A stretch of DNA of 64,000 bases, taken from Paenibacillus oralis. GTDB taxonomy: Bacteria > Bacillota > Bacilli > Paenibacillales > Paenibacillaceae. The translations under genes and the position numbers were made by a program. The notes beneath the pieces are model-generated. The model worked only from the letters and a program-made list of their open reading frames with translations. It was not told where the DNA came from and made no database searches. Shown piece after piece: positions 43,890-52,868 of the stretch. Position 1 is the stretch's first letter. Each line of letters begins with the position of its first letter. The stretch spans positions 454,226 to 518,225 of the forward strand of contig NZ_RRCN01000002.1 in the NCBI RefSeq assembly GCF_003863965.1, written 5' to 3'.

Positions 43890-44351
43890 ATGAACCTAAA
43901 AAAAGTTCAAATGACTTGGGTCGAAGTGTTGAAGCTGCCGTCGCCGTTCAAGTTTGGAAAAGGTGCCGTTCGTGTCAATCGGTATGATAACACAAGAGTA
44001 TATTTTGAATTTCCGGGTCAGGTTTCCGAAAATTTGAGAGAGATTTACCGGCAAATTAGAGTTTGGTTATTGAATTCCCGATGTGTTTCGATTCAGTTTA
44101 CGTATGAGGGAACTATGCCAATTAAGGAGCTTACCCGATTAAAATTCACTCGTTCGTCTGACAAGATTTGGCGCATGCAACATGACCTTTTATCTGTTGT
44201 TGCCATACCTATAGATAATGCAGGAACTTGGATCTTGTCAATTGAGAACAGAACAGGTAAAAAAGGTGTCCCGGTCGATGCGTGTGATCTGCCAGCACTA
44301 TTCTCGGTCCAGCTTTCCATTGATGCTGACGGGGAGGTGATTGGTTCATGA
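43890..44351 (+). CDS. hypothetical protein, 153 residues
   Basis: ATG behind GAGGAGGAAAAA. Begins MNLKKVQMTWVEVLKLPSPF; beta-rich with a central basic segment (LKFTRSSDKIWRMQHDLLSV). It overlaps the following broken gene by four bases (ATGA), so the two were once coupled. No family recognised. Confidence 0.55.
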   Translation: MNLKKVQMTWVEVLKLPSPFKFGKGAVRVNRYDNTRVYFEFPGQVSENLREIYRQIRVWLLNSRCVSIQFTYEGTMPIKELTRLKFTRSSDKIWRMQHDLLSVVAIPIDNAGTWILSIENRTGKKGVPVDACDLPALFSVQLSIDADGEVIGS

Positions 44352-44687
44352 CGATCCGGGTTGCAATTCTTGTGGACGAGAGCAACGCTAGGCATCATCT
44401 CTATTCGTGGCATCTGTCAACCTGACCCCTCCCACAGTAGCTTCAGGAAAAAGGCATAGATGTTCTTGTCGCTCTGGACGTCGTAGAATTTGCTCAAGAC
44501 GACCTTCTCTTCGGACGCTCACCTCGTACCGGTATTGGAGAGAGCTAGAAGATGTTCGAAGGTTGTCACTATCATTAAGGATGGCTGGCCTGACAAGTGT
44601 ATCCGTGAAAATGTAGATGGGGTTTTACCATGGAAACTGTTTGTTAGTTTGACCAATCAGAATAATCTATTTCCAAAGATAGCATAG
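44348..44687 (+). pseudogene. broken gene with in-frame stops and a frameshift
   Basis: The frame reads MTIRVAILVDESNARHHLYS, then TGA (44423) and TAG (44438), then LQEKGIDVLVALDVVEFAQD and another TAG near 44546. Coding character then moves to a second frame, VVTIIKDGWPDKCIRENVDG to LFPKIA-stop. The pieces suggest one protein of about 110 residues with a nucleotide-fold or receiver-like first strand (RVAILVDESN). It is clearly decayed. Confidence 0.5.
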
Positions 44688-44739
44688 GATTAGTGTATAT
44701 TTGGGGATAAAAACAGAAGAGTAATGTTTCTGTCCAGAG

Positions 44740-44785
44740 AAGTCAAAGAAATTTCTAATGGGAAATTCTTTGACTTTTATATTTT
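44740..44785 (+). promoter_or_regulatory. terminator-like leader hairpin before the MoxR gene
   Basis: AAGTCAAAGAA-ATTTC pairs with GAAAT-TCTTTGACTT (15-16 pairs), then a T-rich run including seven T. The MoxR start codon is about 40 bases further on. Confidence 0.7.
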
Positions 44786-44814
44786 TTTAATCATAAATTT
44801 GGAGGGTTTCGAAT

Positions 44815-46296
44815 TTGGCAACTACCACTAAACGGATGAAAGTAAGCGGTACGGATATTACACCAATTCTATTGGCACAAGCTGTCCCGAAAATTCCAAG
44901 TAAAGTTAATCAAGTCGAACGTGCAGAGGTAGATCGCGATGACATTAAAGCTATTGCCTTACGTTTTCATTATGCCGGCCTACATGAACCTGGGTATATT
45001 ATATCGGATGCGAACGGCACCAATTGCTATCATTATTGCGAAGCTTCTGCGAATGGTAATAATTGCAATCATTGGGTATATGCGGGGGCGGTAGCCCATG
45101 AACTTGGCATGGAACTAAAGAAAACTTACCACGCTAAGGACCCAAGCGATTATGAGCATTTAATCAGAGACTTTGTTGATTTCGAGGACATCTCATCGCA
45201 ATTTGGAGTAGTTCCACCAATTCCTTCGGGAGGCACAGCAAGTACGGCTGCTTCATCAAGCGCAGCTCCTAGCACTGCTCCTGTGGTTTCCACAAAAACC
45301 GCTACTCCGATTACCAAAAAAAGGAACTGGAGCGAGGGGTACAATGAAGTTCTCGAATACCTGAAAGGAGAAGGAGTCACAGGTTCAATGCTCATGGAAA
45401 TCGTTGAGCTGCGGAAGTCAATCTACGAAAATGTCCAACTGACGACGATGGCTACAGAACCGGTAAAGCCTGATTTGCCCTATATGGGTTCCTATGTCGG
45501 CCGTGCATTTCGGCATATTATTGCCGGCAAGGATCTGATCTTAATTGGTGACAAAGGTTGCGGCAAGGATACGCTTATCGCAACTATAGCATGGGTTCTT
45601 GGTTTGCCTGTATATTTGCAACCTGGCAATGCCAATGAAACCAAAGAAAGTATCGTAGGTGATCGTTCGTTTGCTAAGGGCGAAGTGTTCTTTGATCTTT
45701 CTCCTTTTGCCACGTCCGTTCAGTACGGTGGTATTTCGAACTATACCGAGCTAAACATGATTCCAGGACAAGTAACAGCTGTGTTTCATCCGGTGTTGGA
45801 TGAAAATCGACAGCTCCCAACTCTAAAGGGTGCTATACCGAGACATAAACATCACCTTTTTATTGGTTCTATGAACGTCGGGGAACAGTATGCAGGAGTA
45901 AGCTTAACAAATGGTGCCTTGATGGACCGTTTTGCTATTTTGGAAATGCCATACTCCCTTGAGTTTAAAGAATTACTAATTCGAAAGTCGGGTTTAACCG
46001 ATAACAAACCGCTCAAGTTCTTGGAGGATGTAAAAATGCAAATCGATGAGTTGATTGCCACGGAGGGAACCGGTGAACGTTCCAAGACCATTCGAGGTTA
46101 TATTGACGCCGCCAAACACCTCAAAAAGTATGGCGTTAACCACAACAATAAAGTCGAAGCGGTCGAAGATTTTATTATCAATAAAACGGAGGATAAGATC
46201 GAAAAATTCAAAATGCGTGATCGTCTTCGTCAAAGTGTATTTCCTGATTTGCCGAAGACCAAAGAGGAAGAGGATTACGAAAACGGATCATTCTAA
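44815..46296 (+). CDS. MoxR-type AAA+ ATPase with SWIM-like zinc finger
   Basis: 493 residues, TTG start behind GGAGGG. Residues about 68-90 (NCYHYCEASANGNNCNHWVY) have cysteines and a histidine like a SWIM zinc finger. A low-complexity Ser/Ala/Pro/Thr linker follows at 140-170. The AAA+ core starts with Walker A GDKGCGKDT (about 245-253), has a Walker B-like FFDLSPFATS region and the sensor/arginine-finger segment IGSMNVGEQYAGVSLTNGAL-MDRF, as in MoxR, CbbQ and GvpN ATPases. These remodel protein complexes together with vWA partners, and the next gene encodes one. The client is unknown. Confidence 0.8.
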   Translation: MATTTKRMKVSGTDITPILLAQAVPKIPSKVNQVERAEVDRDDIKAIALRFHYAGLHEPGYIISDANGTNCYHYCEASANGNNCNHWVYAGAVAHELGMELKKTYHAKDPSDYEHLIRDFVDFEDISSQFGVVPPIPSGGTASTAASSSAAPSTAPVVSTKTATPITKKRNWSEGYNEVLEYLKGEGVTGSMLMEIVELRKSIYENVQLTTMATEPVKPDLPYMGSYVGRAFRHIIAGKDLILIGDKGCGKDTLIATIAWVLGLPVYLQPGNANETKESIVGDRSFAKGEVFFDLSPFATSVQYGGISNYTELNMIPGQVTAVFHPVLDENRQLPTLKGAIPRHKHHLFIGSMNVGEQYAGVSLTNGALMDRFAILEMPYSLEFKELLIRKSGLTDNKPLKFLEDVKMQIDELIATEGTGERSKTIRGYIDAAKHLKKYGVNHNNKVEAVEDFIINKTEDKIEKFKMRDRLRQSVFPDLPKTKEEEDYENGSF

Positions 46297-46367
46297 ATCG
46301 TTTGGAGGGAGACAATTTGTCTTCCTCCTTTTTTACAATTTATTAAAACTATTGGAGGAGTTCATGT

Positions 46368-48443
46368 ATGCCGCTGCCAGCCAATTTAATTCCATCACGG
46401 GAAGAAATAATAAAGGAAAGAGAACGGGAAAGGCTGCATCGTTACCTATTCATCAAGTTCGGACGAAAGAAGTTTGATATGTACTGGACGAATGAGGAAA
46501 CCTCATTCACGGATTATTCTTCAATTTATGTAAAGTATCAACTTCAGACTCCGGCTCACCGTCTCTTTAATCTAGAAGAAATGAGGATGCTTAGGAAGGG
46601 GCATGCTCTCCATGAAAGAGGGCATATCGAATATGACGTCTCCGGAGTAACCTACAACTGGAGAATGAATAATGTTTCCGCCGATAAAAAGGATTGGGCG
46701 GCCAATTTTAAGTATCCGATGGGCTGGTTGAAATACTTCTCTGGCATCATGGTTGATGTGCGAATGGAAAACTTTGTGATCGTTGATCTGCCTGAAACAA
46801 AGCAGTATTTTGATTTCTGCAATTACAATTGGAGATTCGGGATTCGAGGAGAGCATGCAGGTGAAGATCGACTTTATGATTTCCGAGAGTGTCTTGCAAG
46901 CCGGGGATTTAATTTGACGGATATTCCCGAATGGCATCCGGAAGCGGTTGAATTGGTTGAGTCTGTGGAGAGTATGATTAGGGATGTTCAATTCAGCAGC
47001 TCGACACAAGAAGGCATGGACAATACTAGCCGAATAGTGAAAGAGGTATGGCCAACCTTGTATGAGTGGATGGTGCAAGATAGCCAGGAGGATAAGGAAC
47101 CCGAAGAGAATGAATCTGGTCATGATAACTCGAACTGGGGGGACCCGGACGATGTTAAACAGAACTCGGATAGAGTAGTCATGAAGATTCAATTGACCAG
47201 AAAGAATGGGGAAGAAGATTCCGAAGGTAAGGGCAATGACAAATCTGAGGATGAAAATGAAGAATCCAAAGGAAATTCTTCGAAGAAGACCAATGGGGAA
47301 CCTGAAGAGAACAGTAACTCTATTGAACAGAAGGGAGAATCACCTCATGATCCCAATGACGAGGATCAATCAGATGGAGAGTCGGGTACTGAGGGTGAGA
47401 ATGAAGCCGAGGATTGCAAGAAACCAGACTTCAAGGGCATTCTTACAGCCATTTCGGCTGAGTTAAAAGCCGATGAAAAAGCTGCAGACGATGAAGTTGG
47501 ACCTTACCTGGCCCAACTGGTTGACGTAAAAGTAGGCGATGAAAAGAAAGATCGGAAGGCTTATTCGGACAAAGTTGTTCTTATTCCTTATCATGGTCAC
47601 GATTCATCTGCCTATGTCAATCTGAAAGAGCAGGTAAAGCGTCAAATCCAGCCTACTTCATCAACTTTAAAAAAGTTGCTTGATCCAACTCCAGACCAAA
47701 AATATACTAATCAGCGGTCTGGCCGCCTGAATGTTACTAAGGTATGGTCCGCATCGATAATGGATGATCCCAACGTATTCAACAGGCATGTAAAAGGGAC
47801 ACCTGCTCAAGAAGCACGTATTTTGGTCCTCGACGATATCTCGGGTTCGACCGGCGGTTGGGTTACTCCAGGAGTATGCCGCATCGATGCAATGAAGAAA
47901 GCCATGGTACTTCTTTCTGAAGCGACTGAAGCTGCAAAGATCCCAACGGCTGTCTATGCCTTCACCGAAGACCGCTACTCAGAAATCGATGGAAGGATCA
48001 TGTATCCATTAACAGGCTCTGAAGATCCCAAAACCATTAAACTAGGAACCATCATTCACCCCCTTAAGCCTTATGGAAGATTAGGTAATGTGGAGAAAGG
48101 TTTCATTGGAGCTCTCGAACCTCAAAATGGGAATAGAGACACCCTTGCTCTTCAATGGGCTGTGGATGCATTAAAACCCTACCATGAAAGTATTCGGTTG
48201 TTGATTGTATTATCTGATGGTGAGCCGTGTTTTAGTGCGAATGAAGACGAGAACACGATGCGTTCGATCGTTCAGCAAGCTCAAAAGCAGGGAATCGATG
48301 TGCTGTGCTTATTTATCGGTCCAGAGCATTCTTTTCCTGCTGTTAAAAATATGTACCCCGGGGGTGCGATCTTTGTTTCCAAGAATTTGATCAGGGATCT
48401 TACCCAGCAAGTCATGCAAATAATCAAGAGGAGAAGAAAATAG
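46368..48443 (+). CDS. CobT-like vWA protein with HExxH motif
   Basis: 691 residues, ATG behind TTGGAGGAG. The N-terminal domain contains HERGH at about 82-86, the HExxH pattern also seen in CobT-type vWA proteins that have a peptidase-like domain. Residues about 245-350 are an extremely acidic linker. The vWA domain near 480-690 has the MIDAS signature DDISGST (DxSxS) and the later LSDGEPCFS aspartate. MoxR plus CobT/vWA pairs act as metal-inserting or complex-remodelling chaperones (CobS/CobT, NorQ/NorD, CbbQ/CbbO). The plasmid pair is separated by 71 bases and should form one operon. Confidence 0.8.
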   Translation: MPLPANLIPSREEIIKERERERLHRYLFIKFGRKKFDMYWTNEETSFTDYSSIYVKYQLQTPAHRLFNLEEMRMLRKGHALHERGHIEYDVSGVTYNWRMNNVSADKKDWAANFKYPMGWLKYFSGIMVDVRMENFVIVDLPETKQYFDFCNYNWRFGIRGEHAGEDRLYDFRECLASRGFNLTDIPEWHPEAVELVESVESMIRDVQFSSSTQEGMDNTSRIVKEVWPTLYEWMVQDSQEDKEPEENESGHDNSNWGDPDDVKQNSDRVVMKIQLTRKNGEEDSEGKGNDKSEDENEESKGNSSKKTNGEPEENSNSIEQKGESPHDPNDEDQSDGESGTEGENEAEDCKKPDFKGILTAISAELKADEKAADDEVGPYLAQLVDVKVGDEKKDRKAYSDKVVLIPYHGHDSSAYVNLKEQVKRQIQPTSSTLKKLLDPTPDQKYTNQRSGRLNVTKVWSASIMDDPNVFNRHVKGTPAQEARILVLDDISGSTGGWVTPGVCRIDAMKKAMVLLSEATEAAKIPTAVYAFTEDRYSEIDGRIMYPLTGSEDPKTIKLGTIIHPLKPYGRLGNVEKGFIGALEPQNGNRDTLALQWAVDALKPYHESIRLLIVLSDGEPCFSANEDENTMRSIVQQAQKQGIDVLCLFIGPEHSFPAVKNMYPGGAIFVSKNLIRDLTQQVMQIIKRRRK

Positions 48444-48557
48444 GTTGACGAGCTGCACTAATTGCATTAACATTATCGTTAACTGAATAATCGAAAGCAG
48501 GAAGCACCTGCATGGACCCTCAATGGGATATCCATGTTATGGTGCTTCTTTTTTTGT
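48444..48557 (+). promoter_or_regulatory. promoter and GGAAGCACC leader hairpin, copy 8
   Basis: TTGACG, 17 bp, TAACAT, then GTTAACTGAATAATCGAAAG, GGAAGCACC pairing with GGTGCTTC, inner CATGGA/TCCATG stem, and eight T. The hairpin begins 26 bases after the -10. About 55 bases before the Rep-like gene. Confidence 0.8.
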
Positions 48558-48610
48558 TGATCATAGCTTTATAACTTCTATGAGATTACAATATAAAGGA
48601 GAAATGAGGA

Positions 48611-49891
48611 ATGAAGGTGGATAAGGATATGTCAAAATTCAATGACCTCCTCTCCAATGAGATAGACGCCTTGGCAAAGAAAAAATTGGACATGCTCAAC
48701 TACCGGATTGACGCCGAAAAGATTGATCGGATGATGGAAGCAGATCTTCAGCGGGTTGCAAAGGGGTTAATGAGCAGTAACCTGCATGAGTTGAAACCTG
48801 TACTCGAAAAGTTTCGGAATAAAGAAACCGAGTTGTTGAAACGTTTTTTAACCATTCAAGGATCTGGTCAAAACATAAGTGATATGGAACATCATGAGCA
48901 GATCCGTTATGACCTTATCACAAAAACGATTGAGATAGCGATTCAAATGAAGAGAGAGTACCGTAAACAGTACAATTCGCATATCCTTGAAAAAAACCTT
49001 ATCCAAGGCGGTGTCTTTTTATCCGGAACTCCGCATGCAGCTACCATGAACAAACTTACCGGTGGCGACATCCTTGAGTTAGAAAGACGTGGATTCCGTC
49101 CGATGGTTTATAGAAATGACAATGGAGCTATTTTGAACTCCTACGACACAAGGGTGCTCATCGGATTATTCAAGTTGTGGCTCACCCAGGGTAAGAAAAA
49201 GCAGATCCAATTCGAATTTAAGGAACTTGCAGAAGCGATGGTAACCAAAACATCAGGCGGCGAGTATCGTTTAATATACGAGAGTCTCAAAAATATTGCA
49301 GCAACATGGGTTGAGTACAAAGAATACTTTGATCCTAATTCGTCGAATTTTTATTCGGCTACGATTAAGCATCGTCCAATAAAGAGTATGGCTTGGATCG
49401 CGCGGACGAAGGAAGAGGAGGGCGGAAAAGAACGTGCAGCCATCGTTTCCTTCCACGAAGAACTTCACGAGTCGCTCTTGGCCGGCAATTACGTTTTCAT
49501 TAATATGGTGATTTATAACGAGTTGCCGACATCCTATGCCCGGTTGATCTACTTAAATATTCTTGACGCTATAGAGAGCGGAATAACCCAGTTTGAACTT
49601 GATACGTTGATTGATCACATCATACTAAAAGATGGGGATGATGAAGCGTTCAATCGAGCAAGAACGATTCGTACAATTGAAACCTCTTTCGGTCATCTCA
49701 TGGATGCAGATGTTATCACTGACTTCAGCCTCAAAAAAACTGGTCGCAAGTTTACTCATATCAACTTTGTTCCTTCTGATTGGTTACAGGGACATAGAAA
49801 TACTGCAACAGCGGAATTGGACACTTCGATTTCTTTACAAAGACCGGTCCAAATAACAATGCTTGAAGTGCCAGGTTTCAGTACCGCATAA
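48611..49891 (+). CDS. probable plasmid replication initiator (winged helix)
   Basis: 426 residues, ATG behind AAAGGAGAAATGAGGA. The first 130 residues are helical. Residues about 170-280 have the look of a TrfA/RepA-type winged-helix domain: NSYDTRVLIGLFKLWLTQGK, FEFKELAEAMVTKTSGGEYR, LIYESLKNIAATWVEY. A second such module follows (SYARLIYLNILDAIESGITQ, FELDTLIDHI). It lies 120 bases upstream of eight iterons, the usual place for an iteron-binding initiator. Family assignment rests on architecture and context rather than a recognised signature. Confidence 0.65.
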   Translation: MKVDKDMSKFNDLLSNEIDALAKKKLDMLNYRIDAEKIDRMMEADLQRVAKGLMSSNLHELKPVLEKFRNKETELLKRFLTIQGSGQNISDMEHHEQIRYDLITKTIEIAIQMKREYRKQYNSHILEKNLIQGGVFLSGTPHAATMNKLTGGDILELERRGFRPMVYRNDNGAILNSYDTRVLIGLFKLWLTQGKKKQIQFEFKELAEAMVTKTSGGEYRLIYESLKNIAATWVEYKEYFDPNSSNFYSATIKHRPIKSMAWIARTKEEEGGKERAAIVSFHEELHESLLAGNYVFINMVIYNELPTSYARLIYLNILDAIESGITQFELDTLIDHIILKDGDDEAFNRARTIRTIETSFGHLMDADVITDFSLKKTGRKFTHINFVPSDWLQGHRNTATAELDTSISLQRPVQITMLEVPGFSTA

Positions 49892-50012
49892 TCTCTACAT
49901 AAAAAAATAGAAAACTGTGGAGTGGGTCTCATATACTTAAGAGGCCTTCTCCAAAAACAAGCATACATTTAGTTCCGCATTTCAGCATATTTTGAACTCC
50001 TTCACCTTATTA

Positions 50013-50257
50013 AACATACATTTTACTCCGTTCATAAACATACATTCTACTCCGCAAGTTTTTCATAGAATTCATTTTTGCGAAAAAAGGTCGAGAAAAA
50101 TGAAATTTATTTTACTTTGTTCTAGGGAGTAAAATGTATGGTTTATTAGGGAGTAGAATGTATTTTTGTGGGAGTAGAATGTATTTTGGGCGGAGTAGAA
50201 TGTATTTTTGTATAAAACATACATTCTACTCCGTCATTTATCATACATTCTACTCCG
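50013..50257. repeat. eight 18-bp iterons, probable replication origin
   Basis: Consensus AACATACATTCTACTCCG. Copies: 50013-50030 (T variant), 50037-50054, then inverted copies at 50125-50142, 50149-50166, 50170-50187 and 50191-50208, and direct copies at 50216-50233 and 50240-50257. An AT-rich stretch lies between the second and third copies (50055-50124), a candidate melting region. A degenerate half-copy (ACATTCTACC) occurs near 50378. Confidence 0.85.
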
Positions 50258-50330
50258 ATTGACCGAAGTATTACTTAATGATAATGTCGAATTAAGACAA
50301 AAGGTGTGTGCATCTTTTTGTCTAAAGCAA

Positions 50331-50356
50331 AAACCTCCGTGTCACCGGAGGTTTCA
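50331..50356 (+). terminator. hairpin after the iteron region
   Basis: AACCTCCG pairs with CGGAGGTT; no clear T-run follows, so termination is uncertain. Confidence 0.35.
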
Positions 50357-50573
50357 GTTGGGCAGAATGTGTTCCAGACATTCTACCTAATTATTTTTTT
50401 GAGATCACCGTCACCAAAACAATAATCTCAATCCTAACCTTAAACCTCACGAAAAAAAATAGAGGTAGAAGGTCTGTTTTAGTTTTGTCTTCTAAAGAAA
50501 TTATAGCAATCACCAATAACTAAGTCTATATAAATCGCATGATTTTCCGGATCTTTTAATGAAAGGAGGCCTA

Positions 50574-52055
50574 ATGGTGACTGATGTAGTATTCGAATTT
50601 AAACAGCCAATTGGAGATAAGGATATTGCGTTGACTGACGGGTTTATAGATGCGTTATTCTCAATTTCCGAAAAGATTCATTCTAGCGAAAAGTTCAGAG
50701 TTCGCTCTAACGGATCAAGTCGATTGGTGTGGCATGTAACGGAAGCGGATTTGATGCTTATGGTTACACTTCATGTTTGTTTCAACTCGGAAGGAAAAAT
50801 CCAGAATGTTTCAAGACATCAAATCTATCAGAAGCTTCACGAATTGTACGAAGATCCTTGCTGTGATGATCAATTCTACATCGCGTTTGAAAAATTTGTG
50901 AAATTGGGCCTCATCGAAGAGAAAGTATCTGGTGTAATAAGCGAATTTTCAATGAACCACTTTATCAATCCGGATACTAATAAAATTAGCCGGTTGGTTG
51001 TGGTTAACCCTTTTGTATTCAGTAAGCAATTCACAGATCTGCCTATTTCGGCTCAGAAATTTGTTTTTGATCTTCTTAGAAAGCAAGGGAATGAGAAGGG
51101 AAAAGAGGTCTTTTATTGGTTAGATAAGGGCAAGGGCATCCTGCAGCAGCTCCACAAAAAACATGTTTACGAATTAAAGAATATTCTGACGTTACTTTCT
51201 GAAACAATATTCAAAAATGTACCTTTGATCAAGTCCTGGAAAATTGAAGCCAAAACGGGGACTTCCCTACCTAAATTAACTGTTATCATAAATGAATCAT
51301 TGACCAGTAGCTATGTTCCCGGGACTCATTATCGAGAGGTTATTCCAGGGAAAGGAACATACCGGCGAGTTATTAAACGACTCCAAAAGCTTCTTTCTGA
51401 TAATATGATTGGTGAATTTGAATTTTTGAATAATGGAAGCGATTTTTATCAATTAGTTCACCTTCTTCGTGGAAAAAGCCATAAGTATATGGCTTATGTT
51501 GTCGATAAAATACGTGAGCTTTATGAAAAAAATCGAGTGTTTCCTAGCGACATAATAGACTTCATCAAAGATGAGTTACGTCATAAAGCAATGGTTACTT
51601 ATCTTGAGATCGCAAAGCAAACAGGGGTATATAAGTTTATTTCCCCCAAAAAATTAGACGAATCTAGGTTGTTTGAGTTCGCGTCAGCTGCGAGTTTTTA
51701 CAACCAAAGGCAATTTGCAGCAATATGCCTAAAGTCTTTAAGTAGGCTTGAGCGAAACTATACCCGGCCACCTGCTTATGATCATCGAGATTATGCAAAA
51801 TCTGTGGAACTGGGACATTATCTTGATACTTTAACAATAAGAAAATACGCCTTTTCATTAGAGAAGTGTCCAGAACGTTATCACGAGCTCGAAATACAGG
51901 CTTTGGTTCGCATCGAGCAAGGAAACAACAGGGAAGAGGTAAGGGAGTGGCTCTTTAAAAAAATTGACCTGCTTCCAAAATGGACACTTGTCCCAGATGT
52001 ACCTCTTAATTTTAAGTTGGAGGAATACCTCCTAACTGTACATTCTATCGCCTAG
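50574..52055 (+). CDS. plasmid protein of replicon module, 493 residues
   Basis: The ATG with AAAGGAGG five bases upstream gives MVTDVVFEFKQPIGDKDIAL. Residues about 50-140 could be a winged helix (SRLVWHVTEADLMLMVTLHV, SRHQIYQKLHELYED), and about 255-300 has EVIPGKGTYRRVIKRLQKLL. It has no catalytic motif. Its position between the iterons and the primase/SSB genes suggests a role in replication or copy control, and it could be a second initiator. I do not recognise a family. Confidence 0.55.
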   Translation: MVTDVVFEFKQPIGDKDIALTDGFIDALFSISEKIHSSEKFRVRSNGSSRLVWHVTEADLMLMVTLHVCFNSEGKIQNVSRHQIYQKLHELYEDPCCDDQFYIAFEKFVKLGLIEEKVSGVISEFSMNHFINPDTNKISRLVVVNPFVFSKQFTDLPISAQKFVFDLLRKQGNEKGKEVFYWLDKGKGILQQLHKKHVYELKNILTLLSETIFKNVPLIKSWKIEAKTGTSLPKLTVIINESLTSSYVPGTHYREVIPGKGTYRRVIKRLQKLLSDNMIGEFEFLNNGSDFYQLVHLLRGKSHKYMAYVVDKIRELYEKNRVFPSDIIDFIKDELRHKAMVTYLEIAKQTGVYKFISPKKLDESRLFEFASAASFYNQRQFAAICLKSLSRLERNYTRPPAYDHRDYAKSVELGHYLDTLTIRKYAFSLEKCPERYHELEIQALVRIEQGNNREEVREWLFKKIDLLPKWTLVPDVPLNFKLEEYLLTVHSIA

Positions 52056-52171
52056 CCTTCTTTTTTAAGCCATTAAAAGAGGGCTATTCGTATTGATTTC
52101 AGGGGTATAGGTAATACCAGATTTATTGTGCGAAGATAAGCCAGACGTACCTCACAATGGCTCCAAAAAGT

Positions 52172-52198
52172 ATGGATCGTTCAGATCCATTTTTTTTG
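52172..52198 (+). terminator. intrinsic terminator
   Basis: ATGGATC pairs with GATCCAT and runs into eight T. Confidence 0.75.
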
Positions 52199-52660
52199 TC
52201 CATTTTCGTATATATACAGAATAATATCTGTAGATAAAAGGAACTTCGATTTTACTTTAATCAGATAAAAGCAGAAGCTATTTTGTTGATAAAATGAACA
52301 ATACTCATCTCAGCAATGAAATCATACAAAAACAGAATCTAGCATGTTAATATATGCTTCTGATTGTTAAGAAGTGTTCTCTGAATATGACATAGTTCTT
52401 ATGATAAGGTGACCTTTCAAAATCTTTCTGTTTTTTTATGATGATATTTTTGATGTTCCTGTTTTTTTATCACTCTTCGGCAATAGTTTCTGTATTTTTT
52501 TGTTGATAATCCACAAATGCCTTTATTTTATACAGCAATTCAGAAGTCTAAGTAGTTCTTTTTTTATATCGATCATTTAATAAATAGTTTAATATAACTA
52601 GTTACAACTCTACTTCCCAATGACTTTATCAATCAGAACAATTGTGCTACAATGAATTCA
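52199..52660. repeat. AT-rich stretch with repeated GATAAAA and CTGTTTTTTTAT motifs
   Basis: No gene seen. AGATAAAAG, AGATAAAAG and TTGATAAAATG recur near 52230-52290. CTGTTTTTTTAT occurs twice near 52430-52475 and a variant CTGTATTTTTTTG follows. TTGATAATCCACAAA near 52503 resembles a DnaA box region. It may be an origin accessory, melting or partition site. Confidence 0.35.
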
Positions 52661-52661
52661 T

Positions 52662-52830
52662 AACCATTCTTATTTTTCTTTATGCCCTAGCATGCGCAAA
52701 AGGGCCATTCTAACACTAACTAATGCACTCCTCTTTCGAGTGACCAATCCCGTCTCTTTGAGACGATAATCCCTTATTTCAGGATTAGATCTGGTCATTG
52801 GAAAGGGCAGATGCATTTTTTTATGTCCTA
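52662..52830 (+). promoter_or_regulatory. branched leader RNA, copy B (upstream of primase gene)
   Basis: Hairpin GCCCT...AGGGC, then outer stem AATGCA (52722-52727) with TGCATT (52812-52817), inner CACTC/GAGTG (52726-52742), an extra CGTCTC/GAGACG stem, a TAATCC/GGATTA stem and a T-run after the outer stem. It matches copy A at 8796-8925 in order and in unpaired blocks (CTCTTTCGAG, TGGAAAGGGC), with changes on both sides of stems. Confidence 0.65.
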
Positions 52831-52868
52831 CAACCCAATAAACTATCGAAAAGGAGGAAATTGTTGGC

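Noticed and set aside
50013..50257. CRISPR array
   Set aside because: Repeats are 18 bp, occur in both orientations and have irregular short spacers beside a Rep-like gene: iterons.
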